Assembly: GCA_946885765.1 (NCBI GenBank)
Contig: CAMPHD010000176.1
Span: forward strand, 1-6,963
Direction of reading: 5' to 3'
From: an uncultured Thalassospira sp.
Lineage (GTDB): Bacteria > Pseudomonadota > Alphaproteobacteria > Rhodospirillales_A > Thalassospiraceae
DNA: 6,963 nucleotides
Shown: positions 1 through 6,702 of the stretch, in pieces
How positions within the stretch are numbered: position 1 is the stretch's first letter
Layout of the letters: each line of letters begins with the position of its first letter
Program-made: the position numbers and the translations under genes
Notes under the pieces: generated by a model
Told to the model about the DNA's origin: nothing
Databases searched by the model: none
Seen by the model: only the letters and a program-made list of their open reading frames with translations

Positions 1-45
1 GTCATATTGCTCCTGCGGCAGCGCCCCGCAAACGGAGTATTTGAC
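1..45 (+). other. Short upstream region of trpEG, cut by the window edge
   Basis: Only 45 bases precede the preferred trpEG start. They contain the ribosome binding site and a GC-rich stretch. In several alphaproteobacteria trpE(G) is controlled by a tryptophan-rich leader peptide and attenuator. No Trp codon run or complete terminator hairpin is visible here, but the place where they would lie is outside the window, so attenuation can be neither supported nor excluded. A TTG at 7 opens the same reading frame 13 codons earlier, but has no good ribosome binding site in view. Confidence 0.5.
34..37 (+). promoter_or_regulatory. Ribosome binding site fixing the trpEG start
   Basis: GGAG sits eight bases before the GTG at 46. 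This is ideal Shine-Dalgarno spacing and favours GTG 46 over the in-frame TTG at 7. Confidence 0.7.
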
Positions 46-2268
46 GTGACCAACCCGACTTCTGAAACCAGTAGCGAATATCGATATACAACCGATGGCG
101 GCATCGCCGTTATTCGCCGCCAGACAGAAATCACCTATGAAAATGCCACTGAAAGCCTGATTGATGCGCTTGATCGGACCAAGGGTGTTTTGCTGTCTTC
201 AAGCTACGAATTTCCGGGTCGGTATTCGCGCTGGGACATGGGCTTTGCCACGCCGCCGCTTGAAATCACCGGTCGGGAACGCGGCTTTGCCATTCGGGCG
301 CTAAATGATCGCGGCCGGGTACTTTTGCCAATGATTGAAAATGTCCTTGCCGGTCACGCCCATATCGAAGGCCTGACCAAAGGTGATGACGGTCTTTACG
401 GCTATGTCGGTAAAGCGGCCTCTTGGTTCCCCGAAGAAGAACGCAGTCAACAGCCAAGCCTGTTTTCCGTTGTCCGGGCTATTCGCGATCTGTTTGCCCA
501 CAAGGGCGAAGAACGCTTGGGTCTTTACGGTGCCTTTGGCTACGACATTGCCCTTCATTTCGAACAGATATCACTGACCCAGGACCGCAGCAGTGATCAT
601 AAGGATGTCCATCTTTACGTGCCCGATCAGATGATCACAGTCGACCACGCATCCAAGGTCGCAACCCTGTTTGAATATGACTTCATTGCACCAGACGGGC
701 ATAGCACCACCGGGCTTGACCGCATCGCACAGGATCACCCACCGTCACACGGTGCAAACGGAATCGTCGAAAACGATATGAAAGACGGCGAATACGCCGC
801 CGTCGTCGATGACACCAAGCCGCGTTTTGCACGCGGTGAATTGTTTGAAGTCGTGCCAAGCCGCGTCTTCCGAACCGAATGCAAAAGCGCCCCGTCGGAA
901 ATCTTCCGCCGCCTTAAACGTCGTAATCCGGCGCCCTATGGTTTCCTTATCAACCTGGGAGACGGTGAACACCTGATCGGTGCATCGCCGGAAATGTATG
1001 TCCGCGTCACCGGTCAACGCATTGAAACCTGCCCGATTTCGGGCACCATCGCGCGCGGCCGCGATGCGATCGAGGATGCGGAAAATATCCGGACCCTTCT
1101 GAATTCGGCCAAGGAAGAATCCGAACTGACCATGTGCACCGACGTTGATCGCAACGACAAGGCACGTGTCTGCAAACCCGGCAGCATCAGAATTCTTGGC
1201 CGTCGCCAGATCGAAATGTATTCCCGCCTGATTCACACGGTCGATCACGTCGAAGGCCGCCTGCGCGAAGGATTCGACGCGCTTGATGCCTTCCTGACGC
1301 ATTGTTGGGCAGTGACTGTCACCGGCGCCCCCAAACGGGCCGCCATGAAGCATATTGAAACCGTCGAACGCAGCCCGCGCGCATGGTATGGCGGCGCAAT
1401 CGGGGCGGTTCTGTGTAATGGTGATCTGAATACCGGCCTGACATTACGTACTGTACGTCTCAAACAGGGTGTCGCCGAAGTTCGCGCGGGTGCGACATTG
1501 CTGTTTGATAGTGAATCTGCCGCCGAAGAAGCGGAAACCGTGTTGAAGGCATCGGCCATGATTGATGCCGTCACCCGTGACGCCAAGGACGAAGCCACCA
1601 TTGATCCGACCATTTCAGGCGTTGGCAAACGCGTACTTCTCATCGATCACGAAGACAGCTTTGTTCAAAATCTTGCCAGCTATATCCGTGCAACCGGTGC
1701 CGAAACATTAACGCTCCGCCCCGGTTTCCCGGACGAAGCCTTTGACGATTTCAAACCTGATCTGGTGTTCCTGTCCCCGGGACCGGGGCGGCCCGATGAT
1801 TATGGTCTGCGTCAAAGCATCGAACGTGCCCTTGCCGCGGGGCTTCCGGTCTTTGGCGTTTGCCTTGGTTTGCAAGGAATTGTCGAATTTTTCGGTGGAT
1901 CACTTGGTCAACTCGACACACCGATGCATGGGAAACCGTCTAAGGTGAAACTGGACCCGTCTGATCCACTGTTTGAGGGCCTTCCCACTGAAATCGTCGT
2001 AGGTCGCTATCATTCGCTATTTGCCGATCTGGCGAGCCTGCCAGCCGACCTTAAGGTCACCGCGCGCAGCAGCGACGGGGTTGTGATGGGAATACGCCAC
2101 AAAAGCCTGCCGATCAGTGCGGTGCAGTTCCATCCCGAAAGCCTGCTGACCCTGCAAGGCGATGTCGGAATGCGGATGATTGCCAACCTGCTTCGCAACC
2201 CGCACGGCATTCTGCCCGAAAAGGCCGAGATTTTCGATAGTGATGAAGCAACAGTCCAAGCCGCCTGA
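46..2268 (+). CDS. trpEG: Anthranilate synthase, fused TrpE-TrpG (component I plus glutamine amidotransferase)
   Basis: This cytoplasmic enzyme converts chorismate and glutamine to anthranilate, pyruvate and glutamate, the first committed step of tryptophan synthesis. The 740-residue product from GTG 46 matches the length of rhizobial and Azospirillum fused enzymes (about 730). The N-terminal part (about 1-520) is the chorismate-binding TrpE domain. It has the Ser-rich segment VLLSSSYEFPGR near residue 48, where the tryptophan feedback site lies in the family. It also has PISGT (330-334), TDVDRND (from 365), VTGAPK (425-430) and WYGGAIG (from 447). The C-terminal part (about 530-725) is a class I glutamine amidotransferase. 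It shows SPGPG (577-581), the nucleophile in GVCLGLQG (Cys606), and HPES with catalytic His696 and Glu698. All catalytic residues are present, so both activities are probably intact. The fusion has a natural linker near 510-530. PhzE-type paralogues share this architecture, but no phenazine genes are nearby, and feedback control is inferred only. Confidence 0.96.
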   Translation: MTNPTSETSSEYRYTTDGGIAVIRRQTEITYENATESLIDALDRTKGVLLSSSYEFPGRYSRWDMGFATPPLEITGRERGFAIRALNDRGRVLLPMIENVLAGHAHIEGLTKGDDGLYGYVGKAASWFPEEERSQQPSLFSVVRAIRDLFAHKGEERLGLYGAFGYDIALHFEQISLTQDRSSDHKDVHLYVPDQMITVDHASKVATLFEYDFIAPDGHSTTGLDRIAQDHPPSHGANGIVENDMKDGEYAAVVDDTKPRFARGELFEVVPSRVFRTECKSAPSEIFRRLKRRNPAPYGFLINLGDGEHLIGASPEMYVRVTGQRIETCPISGTIARGRDAIEDAENIRTLLNSAKEESELTMCTDVDRNDKARVCKPGSIRILGRRQIEMYSRLIHTVDHVEGRLREGFDALDAFLTHCWAVTVTGAPKRAAMKHIETVERSPRAWYGGAIGAVLCNGDLNTGLTLRTVRLKQGVAEVRAGATLLFDSESAAEEAETVLKASAMIDAVTRDAKDEATIDPTISGVGKRVLLIDHEDSFVQNLASYIRATGAETLTLRPGFPDEAFDDFKPDLVFLSPGPGRPDDYGLRQSIERALAAGLPVFGVCLGLQGIVEFFGGSLGQLDTPMHGKPSKVKLDPSDPLFEGLPTEIVVGRYHSLFADLASLPADLKVTARSSDGVVMGIRHKSLPISAVQFHPESLLTLQGDVGMRMIANLLRNPHGILPEKAEIFDSDEATVQAA

Positions 2269-2290
2269 AACGATACGACAAACCGGATTA

Positions 2291-2343
2291 CCTGACCCAT
2301 CCCCCTGTCATCGACCTCCCCCTGTCGATGAAACCGGGTCAGG
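2291..2343. repeat. Nested inverted repeat after trpEG
   Basis: Eight bases CCTGACCC (2291-2298) pair with GGGTCAGG (2336-2343). Inside them CATCGAC (2309-2315) pairs with GTCGATG (2324-2330) around a C-rich loop. The inner part also holds a direct repeat, CCCCCTGTC, at 2301-2309 and 2318-2326. There is no T tract directly after it, so it is not itself a standard terminator. It may shield the 3' end of the trpEG transcript or assist the terminator that follows. Confidence 0.5.
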
Positions 2344-2390
2344 AAAATGCAACGGCCGCGCTCCTCCCTCGCGGCCGTTGCTTCATTTTC
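2344..2390. terminator. Bidirectional rho-independent terminator between convergent genes
   Basis: A perfect 12-bp stem (GCAACGGCCGCG at 2349-2360 with its complement at 2370-2381) encloses a nine-base loop. On the + strand it is followed by TTCATTTTC. On the - strand it is followed by ATTTTCCT. It can therefore end both trpEG and the convergent methyltransferase gene, whose stop codon lies only a few bases away. Confidence 0.9.
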
Positions 2391-2395
2391 ATATC

Positions 2396-3010
2396 TTAAT
2401 CGTCGTCATCCAGCGCCCCGTCGATCACGCTGTAATCAGGTGGCGGGGCCTGGCGAAACTTTTCCGGATCGGCTTTGCGTTTGTCACGGGTGCGTGAAAT
2501 CCAGCCGCCATAAAAAGCTTCCGGTTTCGGTTCGGTCGGCGCGCCAGCACGTACCGGACGCGGCGCAAAGCGGCCCAGACTGATCAAGCGGTCATACATC
2601 ACGATATTGGCGGCAATCGCGACATTCACACAAAAGCTCATCGGGATTTTGATAATGAAATCGCACTGATCCTGCATTTCCTGCGACAGATTGCCGCGTT
2701 CCGGACCAAGGATATAAGCCGCGCGCGACGGATGTTTGAAACTTGGCAGTTCAATCGCGTCCGGGGTCAGTTCGACACCAACCATCCGGCATCCATCGGG
2801 CAAAAACAGATGATCGTGATCCGGGAAGTGATAATAGGGCATCTGCTCGGATGCACGTGATGTGTCGGCCACATTGGCCCGTTCATCACGAAAATCCGCA
2901 TCGACCGTAAAAGCAAAGCTGGCACCAAACGCATGAGCGGAACGAAACAGCGTGCCCACGTTAAAAGGCTTGCTGGCCCCTTCGATCCCGATCCCGAAAT
3001 ATCCGCGCAT
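2396..3010 (-). CDS. SpoU/TrmH-family RNA 2'-O-methyltransferase (target unknown)
   Basis: This is a predicted SAM-dependent ribose methyltransferase of the SPOUT (alpha/beta-knot) class, acting on tRNA or rRNA in the cytoplasm. The 204-residue product shows the three SpoU motifs. Motif 1 is NVGTLFRSAHAFGA with Asn17 and the catalytic-type Arg23. Motif 2 is ILGPERGNL (100-108). Motif 3 is IPMSFCVNVAIAANIVMYD (122-140). Motif 3 is shorter than the usual IPM-x5-SLNVSVA arrangement: only two residues separate IPM from CVNV. There is no N-terminal RNA-binding extension. A charged C-terminal tail of about 50 residues ends in four aspartates. The ATG at 3008-3010 was chosen because a GGAGG lies just before it and the protein then begins directly at the fold. 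The open frame continues 49 codons upstream without family resemblance. Similar proteins are known from alphaproteobacteria, but I know of no assigned target nucleotide. Confidence 0.88.
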   Translation of the reverse strand: MRGYFGIGIEGASKPFNVGTLFRSAHAFGASFAFTVDADFRDERANVADTSRASEQMPYYHFPDHDHLFLPDGCRMVGVELTPDAIELPSFKHPSRAAYILGPERGNLSQEMQDQCDFIIKIPMSFCVNVAIAANIVMYDRLISLGRFAPRPVRAGAPTEPKPEAFYGGWISRTRDKRKADPEKFRQAPPPDYSVIDGALDDDD

Positions 3011-3015
3011 ATTGT

Positions 3016-3020
3016 CCTCC
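3016..3020 (-). promoter_or_regulatory. Ribosome binding site fixing the methyltransferase start
   Basis: Read on the - strand, GGAGG lies five bases before the ATG at 3010-3008. It supports this start over longer in-frame alternatives reaching to about 3157. Confidence 0.7.
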
Positions 3021-3150
3021 GTGCTGCACGCCGATGGTGCGCTCACACACTCCAATGAAAAAACTGGCTCGGCTATACCCCTCCAAGGCGAATATGGCAA
3101 GTCAGCGGGCCACAATCCCGCCCCGCCAGAGGAAGCTATCCGGGTCTCGT

Positions 3151-3175
3151 GGAACAAAAAACATTCCGAACCGTT
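3151..3175 (+). promoter_or_regulatory. σEcfG-type general stress promoter of the csbD-like gene
   Basis: GGAAC at 3151-3155 and CGTT at 3172-3175 are separated by exactly 16 bases. This matches the known consensus of the alphaproteobacterial general stress sigma factor EcfG (GGAAC-N16/17-CGTT) with no mismatch. A start site a few bases after CGTT would give a leader of roughly 90 bases before the ATG at 3275. CsbD-family genes are stress-induced in other bacteria (σB in Bacillus), so the position makes biological sense. No sigma factor gene is in the window, and the link is inferred from the motif. Confidence 0.75.
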
Positions 3176-3274
3176 TTATGACCAAGCAGCCGGAAAAGCA
3201 GCATGCCATCGGCACGCAGATAAAATTTCCGGGCCAAACGAGCAAACAACCCGAAAGAAACAGGAGAATACCTG

Positions 3275-3472
3275 ATGAATTGGGACCAAATCGAAGGCCG
3301 TTGGAAACAGATGCGTGGTCACGTCAAGCGCGAATGGGGCCGTCTCACCGACGATGACCTTGATCAGATCGAAGGCCAGCAGGAAAAACTGGTTGGTCTG
3401 GTTCAGGAAGCCTACGGCGTTAAACGCGAAGAGGCCGACCGGCAGGTCCGCAACTGGTTTGACCGCCTCTAG
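3275..3472 (+). CDS. CsbD-family small stress protein
   Basis: This is a 65-residue, highly charged, soluble protein with the hallmark CsbD start MNWDQIEGRWKQMRG, followed by a helical stretch with the family pattern (DDDLDQIEGQQEKLVGLVQ, then YGVKREEAD) and a closing NWFDRL. Full family length is about 60-70 residues, so it is complete. The ATG at 3275 is preceded by AGGAG (3262-3266) at eight bases. There is no signal peptide or membrane segment. The molecular function of the family is unknown, and its members are typically induced by general stress. Here a σEcfG-type promoter about 100 bases upstream and a strong terminator right after the gene indicate a monocistronic stress unit. Confidence 0.92.
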   Translation: MNWDQIEGRWKQMRGHVKREWGRLTDDDLDQIEGQQEKLVGLVQEAYGVKREEADRQVRNWFDRL

Positions 3473-3501
3473 GAACGTTCACATCCCCATTACCACACAT
3501 A

Positions 3502-3552
3502 ACAAAGCCCGCCGGATTATTACCCTCTTGATCCTGGCGGGCTTTGTGTTTT
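3502..3552 (+). terminator. Rho-independent terminator of the csbD-like gene
   Basis: A 12-bp stem, ACAAAGCCCGCC (3502-3513) with GGCGGGCTTTGT (3536-3547), continues inward with GGAT/ATCC after one bulged T. A 13-base loop closes it and GTTTT follows. It ends 40 bases before the next gene. Confidence 0.88.
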
Positions 3553-3592
3553 CTATGCAGACAATCAATCCCGTTACCAGATTTGGAAAACC

Positions 3593-3799
3593 ATGCCTGT
3601 CAAATCCCCTTGTATTGGTGTTTGCGTTCTTGACTCGGCCGCCGGTTACTGTACCGGATGCTTTCGCACGGGCGATGAAATCGGTGCATGGATGGGCATG
3701 AGCGACGGGAGCAAAAAACGGGTGCTGGAAACCGTCCGCAAACGTCGTCTTTCCGCCACGACCGCACCGCTCATCACGACCGGAAACAGCGATCTGTAA
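3593..3799 (+). CDS. DUF1289-family protein (small four-cysteine protein)
   Basis: This 68-residue protein has the DUF1289 core SPCIGVCVLD...GYCTGCFRTGDEIGAWMGMSD. The four cysteines at 7, 11, 20 and 23 form a CX3C-X8-CX2C cluster suited to binding zinc or an iron-sulfur centre. Metal binding is an inference; the family has no firmly assigned function that I know of. The segment after the cluster (DEIGAW, then KKRVLETVRKRR) is predicted helical and basic. The 20-residue tail looks unstructured. The ATG at 3593 has only a weak purine-rich site (GGAAAA) in front, but it places the start directly before the conserved SPC. It is probably co-transcribed with the HugZ-like gene 76 bases downstream, since no clear terminator lies between them. 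Confidence 0.85.
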   Translation: MPVKSPCIGVCVLDSAAGYCTGCFRTGDEIGAWMGMSDGSKKRVLETVRKRRLSATTAPLITTGNSDL

Positions 3800-3875
3800 T
3801 CCAACCAGACCAAACATTGCGGACGGCAACAACCAACCCCAAATAAAAGCCCTGTTTATCAAAGGGACACACTGC

Positions 3876-4649
3876 ATGTCGGACATTGCACACCACAACG
3901 GAAATGCCGCGGCAGAACTCCGGCGCATGACAAGACGTGCCACACATGCAGTCATTGCCACGACCTCCTGCGATCACAAACAGGTTGGCGATGGCTGGCC
4001 GGTAACATCAATGGTCGTTCCTGCCGCCCATATTGATGGCAGCCCCATCCTGCTGATTTCCGATCTGGCGGATCATACCCGTCATTTGCAAAGTGATCCG
4101 CGACTGTCCCTACTGTTTACCGACGACAATATCGATCATGGACAAAGCGATAGGATCAATACGGATAACGCCAGACTGACGATCTTTGGCCGGGCAGTTG
4201 CCGATCACACATCCGAAACACGGCGGCGATACCTGCAAGTACATCCCGATGCTGCCCAGTATGCAGATTTCGCCGATTTTGGCTTTTATCACATCACGGT
4301 CGAAGCCGTTTACTGGGTCGGCGGTTTTGGTAGACAACGACGGCTGAAAGGCGACCAGTTCATTATCGACGGCTGTCAGTCGCTGATCGCAGGCCATGGC
4401 GATGTGATCGAACATATGAATACCGACCATGCCGACGCCATAGCCGATATTGTCGAACATTTCACCGATCAGGATAGAAACGACGACTGGAAAATGGTGG
4501 CGATTGACTGCGATGGAATGGATTTGGAATGCAATTCTGCCGATTCCCGTCCTTTGCGCATCGAATTTGGCGAAACGATCCGCAGCCCCGGTGATGCGCG
4601 CGATATTCTGGTCGAAATGTGTAAAAAAGCGCGCGGTCAGATGGCCTGA
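3876..4649 (+). CDS. HugZ-like protein: FMN-binding split barrel plus DUF2470
   Basis: This 257-residue cytoplasmic protein has two domains. Residues about 13-155 form a pyridoxamine-phosphate-oxidase-like split barrel, starting RRMTRRATHAVIATT and containing SDLADHTRHLQSDPRLSLLF and the late signature GGFGRQRRL (149-157). Residues about 170-250 are a DUF2470 domain with its hallmark HMNTDHADA (from His180, with His185). This architecture is that of HugZ-type haem utilisation or haem-degrading proteins, and of related plant proteins in tetrapyrrole metabolism. Haem binding here is inferred from the family. The many alphaproteobacterial members are mostly untested and often labelled pyridoxamine 5'-phosphate oxidase-related. 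The start ATG follows AAGGGA by eight bases. No haem uptake genes or recognisable Fur/Irr site are nearby, so the physiological role is open. Confidence 0.87.
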   Translation: MSDIAHHNGNAAAELRRMTRRATHAVIATTSCDHKQVGDGWPVTSMVVPAAHIDGSPILLISDLADHTRHLQSDPRLSLLFTDDNIDHGQSDRINTDNARLTIFGRAVADHTSETRRRYLQVHPDAAQYADFADFGFYHITVEAVYWVGGFGRQRRLKGDQFIIDGCQSLIAGHGDVIEHMNTDHADAIADIVEHFTDQDRNDDWKMVAIDCDGMDLECNSADSRPLRIEFGETIRSPGDARDILVEMCKKARGQMA

Positions 4650-4671
4650 TTTGGGCAATGAAGATTTAATT

Positions 4672-4694
4672 GTCACTTTCGAAAGGTGACTTTT
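4672..4694 (+). terminator. Probable terminator of the HugZ-like gene
   Basis: GTCACTTT (4672-4679) pairs with AAGGTGAC (4683-4690), with one G-U pair and a three-base loop, and is followed by TTTT. The stem is short and only moderately GC-rich, but its position 22 bases after the stop codon fits an end of transcription. Confidence 0.6.
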
Positions 4695-4790
4695 CGCAAA
4701 CGCAAAAACATCTACGTTTTCCTTGGTATTGAGCCAAAGGACAGGTTGCTTTTGAGACACCTTTGTAACAATATGTCGCGACGCAACCGG

Positions 4791-4817
4791 TTAACCCACA
4801 TACCGATTGTGTAGAAT
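4791..4817 (+). promoter_or_regulatory. Candidate pckA promoter
   Basis: TAGAAT at 4812-4817 matches the -10 consensus at five of six positions. TTAACC at 4791-4796 is a weak -35 element at a short 15-base spacing. The start would fall near 4824, about 35 bases before the GTG. The short spacer and poor -35 suggest dependence on an activator, or that the true promoter is elsewhere in the gap 4695-4858. Confidence 0.3.
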
Positions 4818-4842
4818 TGACTATTAACCCCAGACTCAATTC
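4814..4842. repeat. Inverted repeat in the pckA leader, possible operator
   Basis: GAATTGA (4814-4820) is mirrored by TCAATTC (4836-4842), with centres 22 bases apart, about two helical turns. The left arm overlaps the candidate -10 box and the right arm lies just before the ribosome binding site. In addition TTAACCC occurs at 4791-4797 and again at 4824-4830, 33 bases apart, or about three turns. This layout would suit binding of a dimeric regulator, or a weak RNA hairpin. No known regulator motif was recognised. Confidence 0.35.
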
Positions 4843-4847
4843 CCACC

Positions 4848-4852
4848 AGGAG
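4848..4852 (+). promoter_or_regulatory. Ribosome binding site fixing the pckA start
   Basis: AGGAG lies six bases before the GTG at 4859. This decides for GTG 4859 against the in-frame TTG at 4817, which has no Shine-Dalgarno sequence. Confidence 0.8.
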
Positions 4853-4858
4853 AGATCC

Positions 4859-6484
4859 GTGCTGCAATCAGGACCCGTTGTCAGCCGTGTAGGCCTTGAA
4901 ACTCATGGCCTCAAGAATCTTGGCGCCGTTCACTGGAATTTGGACGCTGCCGGCCTCTACGAACATGCGATCCGTCGTCAGGAAGGCAAAATTGCCAAGG
5001 GTGGCGCATTTGTTGCGCTGACCGGTGAACATACCGGTCGTTCCCCGCTGGACCGTTTCATCGTCGAAGAGGAAGGCACCAAGAACGAAATCGATTGGGG
5101 CGATGTCAACCGCCCGGTCAGCCCGGAAGTATTCGAGCGCCTGTATCAGAAAGTGCGCGCTTACTTCCAGGGTACAGAACTGTTCGTTCAGGACTGCTAT
5201 GCCGGTTCCGATCCGCGTTTCCGCCTGCCGGTTCGCGTGATCAACGAAAATGCATGGCACAATCTTTTTGCACGCAACATGTTCATCCAGCCGCAGAAAG
5301 AAGAACTTCGCGATTTCGCTCCGGAATTCACCATTCTGCATGCCCCTGGCCTGCAGGCCGATCCGGAAGTTGACGGCACCCGTTCCGAAGTCTTCGTCAT
5401 GGTGTCGTTCGAACGCAAAATGGTCATCATCGGCGGCACTTGGTATGCCGGCGAAATGAAGAAATCGATCTTCTCCGTTCTTAACCATATTCTTCCGGCC
5501 AAAGGCGTCATGCCGATGCATTGCTCGGCCAATATGGGCAAGGACGGCGACACGGCGATCTTCTTTGGCCTGTCGGGCACCGGCAAAACCACCCTGTCGG
5601 CCGATGCATCGCGCACTCTGATCGGTGATGATGAACATGGCTGGGGCGAAGACGGCGTCTTCAACTTCGAAGGCGGCTGCTATGCCAAGGTGATCAAGCT
5701 TTCGAAAGAAGCCGAACCGGAAATCTATGCCACAACCGAAACCTTCGGGACGGTTCTGGAAAACGTTGTGATGAACAAGCAATCGCGTGAGCTTGACCTC
5801 GACGATGCACGTCACACCGAAAATACCCGCTCAAGCTATCCGATCGAATTCATCCCGAATGCATCGGAAAACGGTCGTGGCGGTCATCCCAAAAACATCA
5901 TCATGCTGACCTGCGATGCGTTTGGCGTTCTGCCGCCGATCGCCAAGCTGACTTCGGCACAGGCAATGTATCACTTCCTGTCGGGTTACACCGCAAAGGT
6001 TGCTGGCACCGAAAAGGGTGTCAAGGAGCCGACCGCGGCGTTTTCCGCATGCTTTGGTGCACCGTTCATGCCGCGTCATCCGTCGGCTTATGCCAAACTG
6101 CTTGGTGAACTGATGGAAAAACATCAGGCCAATTGCTGGCTGGTCAATACCGGCTGGTCGGGTGGTGGCTATGGCGTTGGTTCGCGCATGAAGATCGCCT
6201 ATACCCGAGGCCTTCTTAACGCGGCGCTGAATGGCGAACTTGAAAATGCAGACTTCGCCACCGATCCGTATTTCGGTCTGGCATATCCGACCGCTTGCGG
6301 TGATATCCCGGCAGAAGTCCTGAACCCGCGCGATAGCTGGTCGGACAAGGCAGCCTATGACAAGGCTGCCGCAAACCTGACCAGCCTGTTCGAAAAGAAC
6401 TTCACTAAGTTCGAAGAACATGTCGATGGCGATGTTCGCGATGCTGCAATCCGCAGCAATGCCGAAGTCAAAGCCGCCGAATAA
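4859..6484 (+). CDS. pckA: Phosphoenolpyruvate carboxykinase (ATP)
   Basis: This enzyme converts oxaloacetate and ATP to phosphoenolpyruvate, CO2 and ADP, the entry step of gluconeogenesis from TCA-cycle carbon, in the cytoplasm. From GTG 4859 it is 541 residues, close to the Escherichia coli (540) and rhizobial enzymes. All active-site elements are visible. The substrate-binding Arg61 is in TGRSP. The metal ligands are Lys202 in GEMKKS and His221 in MHCSAN. The P-loop is GLSGTGKTT (237-245, Lys243). The Asp pair 257-258 is in IGDDEHGW, and Arg324 is in NTRSSYP. These assign it to the ATP-dependent family, not the GTP family. Nothing suggests damage. It is monocistronic: a 209-base gap lies before it and a strong terminator after it. 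In rhizobia pckA neighbours chvI/chvG and is induced on organic acids. Those neighbours are not present here, so regulation in this organism cannot be read from context. Confidence 0.97.
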   Translation: MLQSGPVVSRVGLETHGLKNLGAVHWNLDAAGLYEHAIRRQEGKIAKGGAFVALTGEHTGRSPLDRFIVEEEGTKNEIDWGDVNRPVSPEVFERLYQKVRAYFQGTELFVQDCYAGSDPRFRLPVRVINENAWHNLFARNMFIQPQKEELRDFAPEFTILHAPGLQADPEVDGTRSEVFVMVSFERKMVIIGGTWYAGEMKKSIFSVLNHILPAKGVMPMHCSANMGKDGDTAIFFGLSGTGKTTLSADASRTLIGDDEHGWGEDGVFNFEGGCYAKVIKLSKEAEPEIYATTETFGTVLENVVMNKQSRELDLDDARHTENTRSSYPIEFIPNASENGRGGHPKNIIMLTCDAFGVLPPIAKLTSAQAMYHFLSGYTAKVAGTEKGVKEPTAAFSACFGAPFMPRHPSAYAKLLGELMEKHQANCWLVNTGWSGGGYGVGSRMKIAYTRGLLNAALNGELENADFATDPYFGLAYPTACGDIPAEVLNPRDSWSDKAAYDKAAANLTSLFEKNFTKFEEHVDGDVRDAAIRSNAEVKAAE

Positions 6485-6502
6485 GACGACCGCAACTGAT
6501 CG

Positions 6503-6531
6503 AAAAGGCCGGTGCATGCACCGGCCTTTTT
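6503..6531 (+). terminator. pckA terminator, perfect palindrome
   Basis: A 28-base perfect palindrome runs from AAAAGGCCGGTGCA (6503-6516) into its exact complement ending in TTTT (6517-6530), with one further T. It lies 18 bases after the stop codon. The symmetric A and T tracts allow termination from both directions. Confidence 0.92.
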
Positions 6532-6702
6532 GTCTGGCTGTATCTCGTCTTGAAATACGTTGTCACCAAGAGGAGAAGGTAATCTGTAAGGCAGGAAATA
6601 CGCAATGTAAGCGGACGCAACGTGATTACAATATGGGCTTTAAATTGGTCGTTGTGGATCAGGTTGAAAAAAGCGAAATGAGACCTAACAAGACGACGTA
6701 GC
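6532..6702. other. AT-richer stretch without a recognisable gene
   Basis: These 171 bases lie between the pckA terminator and the transposase remnant, and are visibly poorer in G+C than the flanking genes. A short + frame from ATG 6633 (MGFKLVVVDQVEKSEM..., 22 residues) has no ribosome binding site and is not called. Part of the stretch could be eroded insertion-sequence DNA, but I see neither a clear terminal inverted repeat nor a target duplication. Confidence 0.4.

Noticed and set aside
7..45. TTG at 7 as the trpEG start
   Set aside because: It is in frame but without a visible ribosome binding site. GTG 46 has GGAG at ideal spacing and gives the family length.
745..1353. Long open frame opposite trpEG (202 codons)
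   Set aside because: An antisense shadow of a conserved gene, with no recognisable motif or ribosome binding site.
2939..2962. A second GGAAC...CGTT pair on the + strand
   Set aside because: The spacer is 15 bases, outside the usual 16-17, and it lies within the coding sequence of the oppositely oriented methyltransferase, over 300 bases from csbD. Probably chance.
3011..3157. N-terminal extension of the methyltransferase by 49 residues
   Set aside because: The extra residues do not resemble the family, and a GGAGG precedes the internal ATG.
3841..3867. Possible small hairpin over the HugZ-like ribosome binding site (CCCT/AGGG, ATAAA/TTTAT)
   Set aside because: The stems are only four to five pairs and mutually exclusive, too weak to call a riboswitch or terminator.
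4817..4858. TTG at 4817 as the pckA start
   Set aside because: It overlaps the candidate -10 box and lacks a Shine-Dalgarno sequence. GTG 4859 has AGGAG and gives the normal protein length.
4868..5815. Long open frame on the strand opposite pckA (315 codons)
   Set aside because: A shadow of pckA codon bias. The product has no recognisable domain, and the + frame encodes a complete conserved enzyme.
6633..6701. Small + frame of 22 codons near the IS remnant
   Set aside because: No ribosome binding site, no recognisable motif, and it lies in a likely eroded region.
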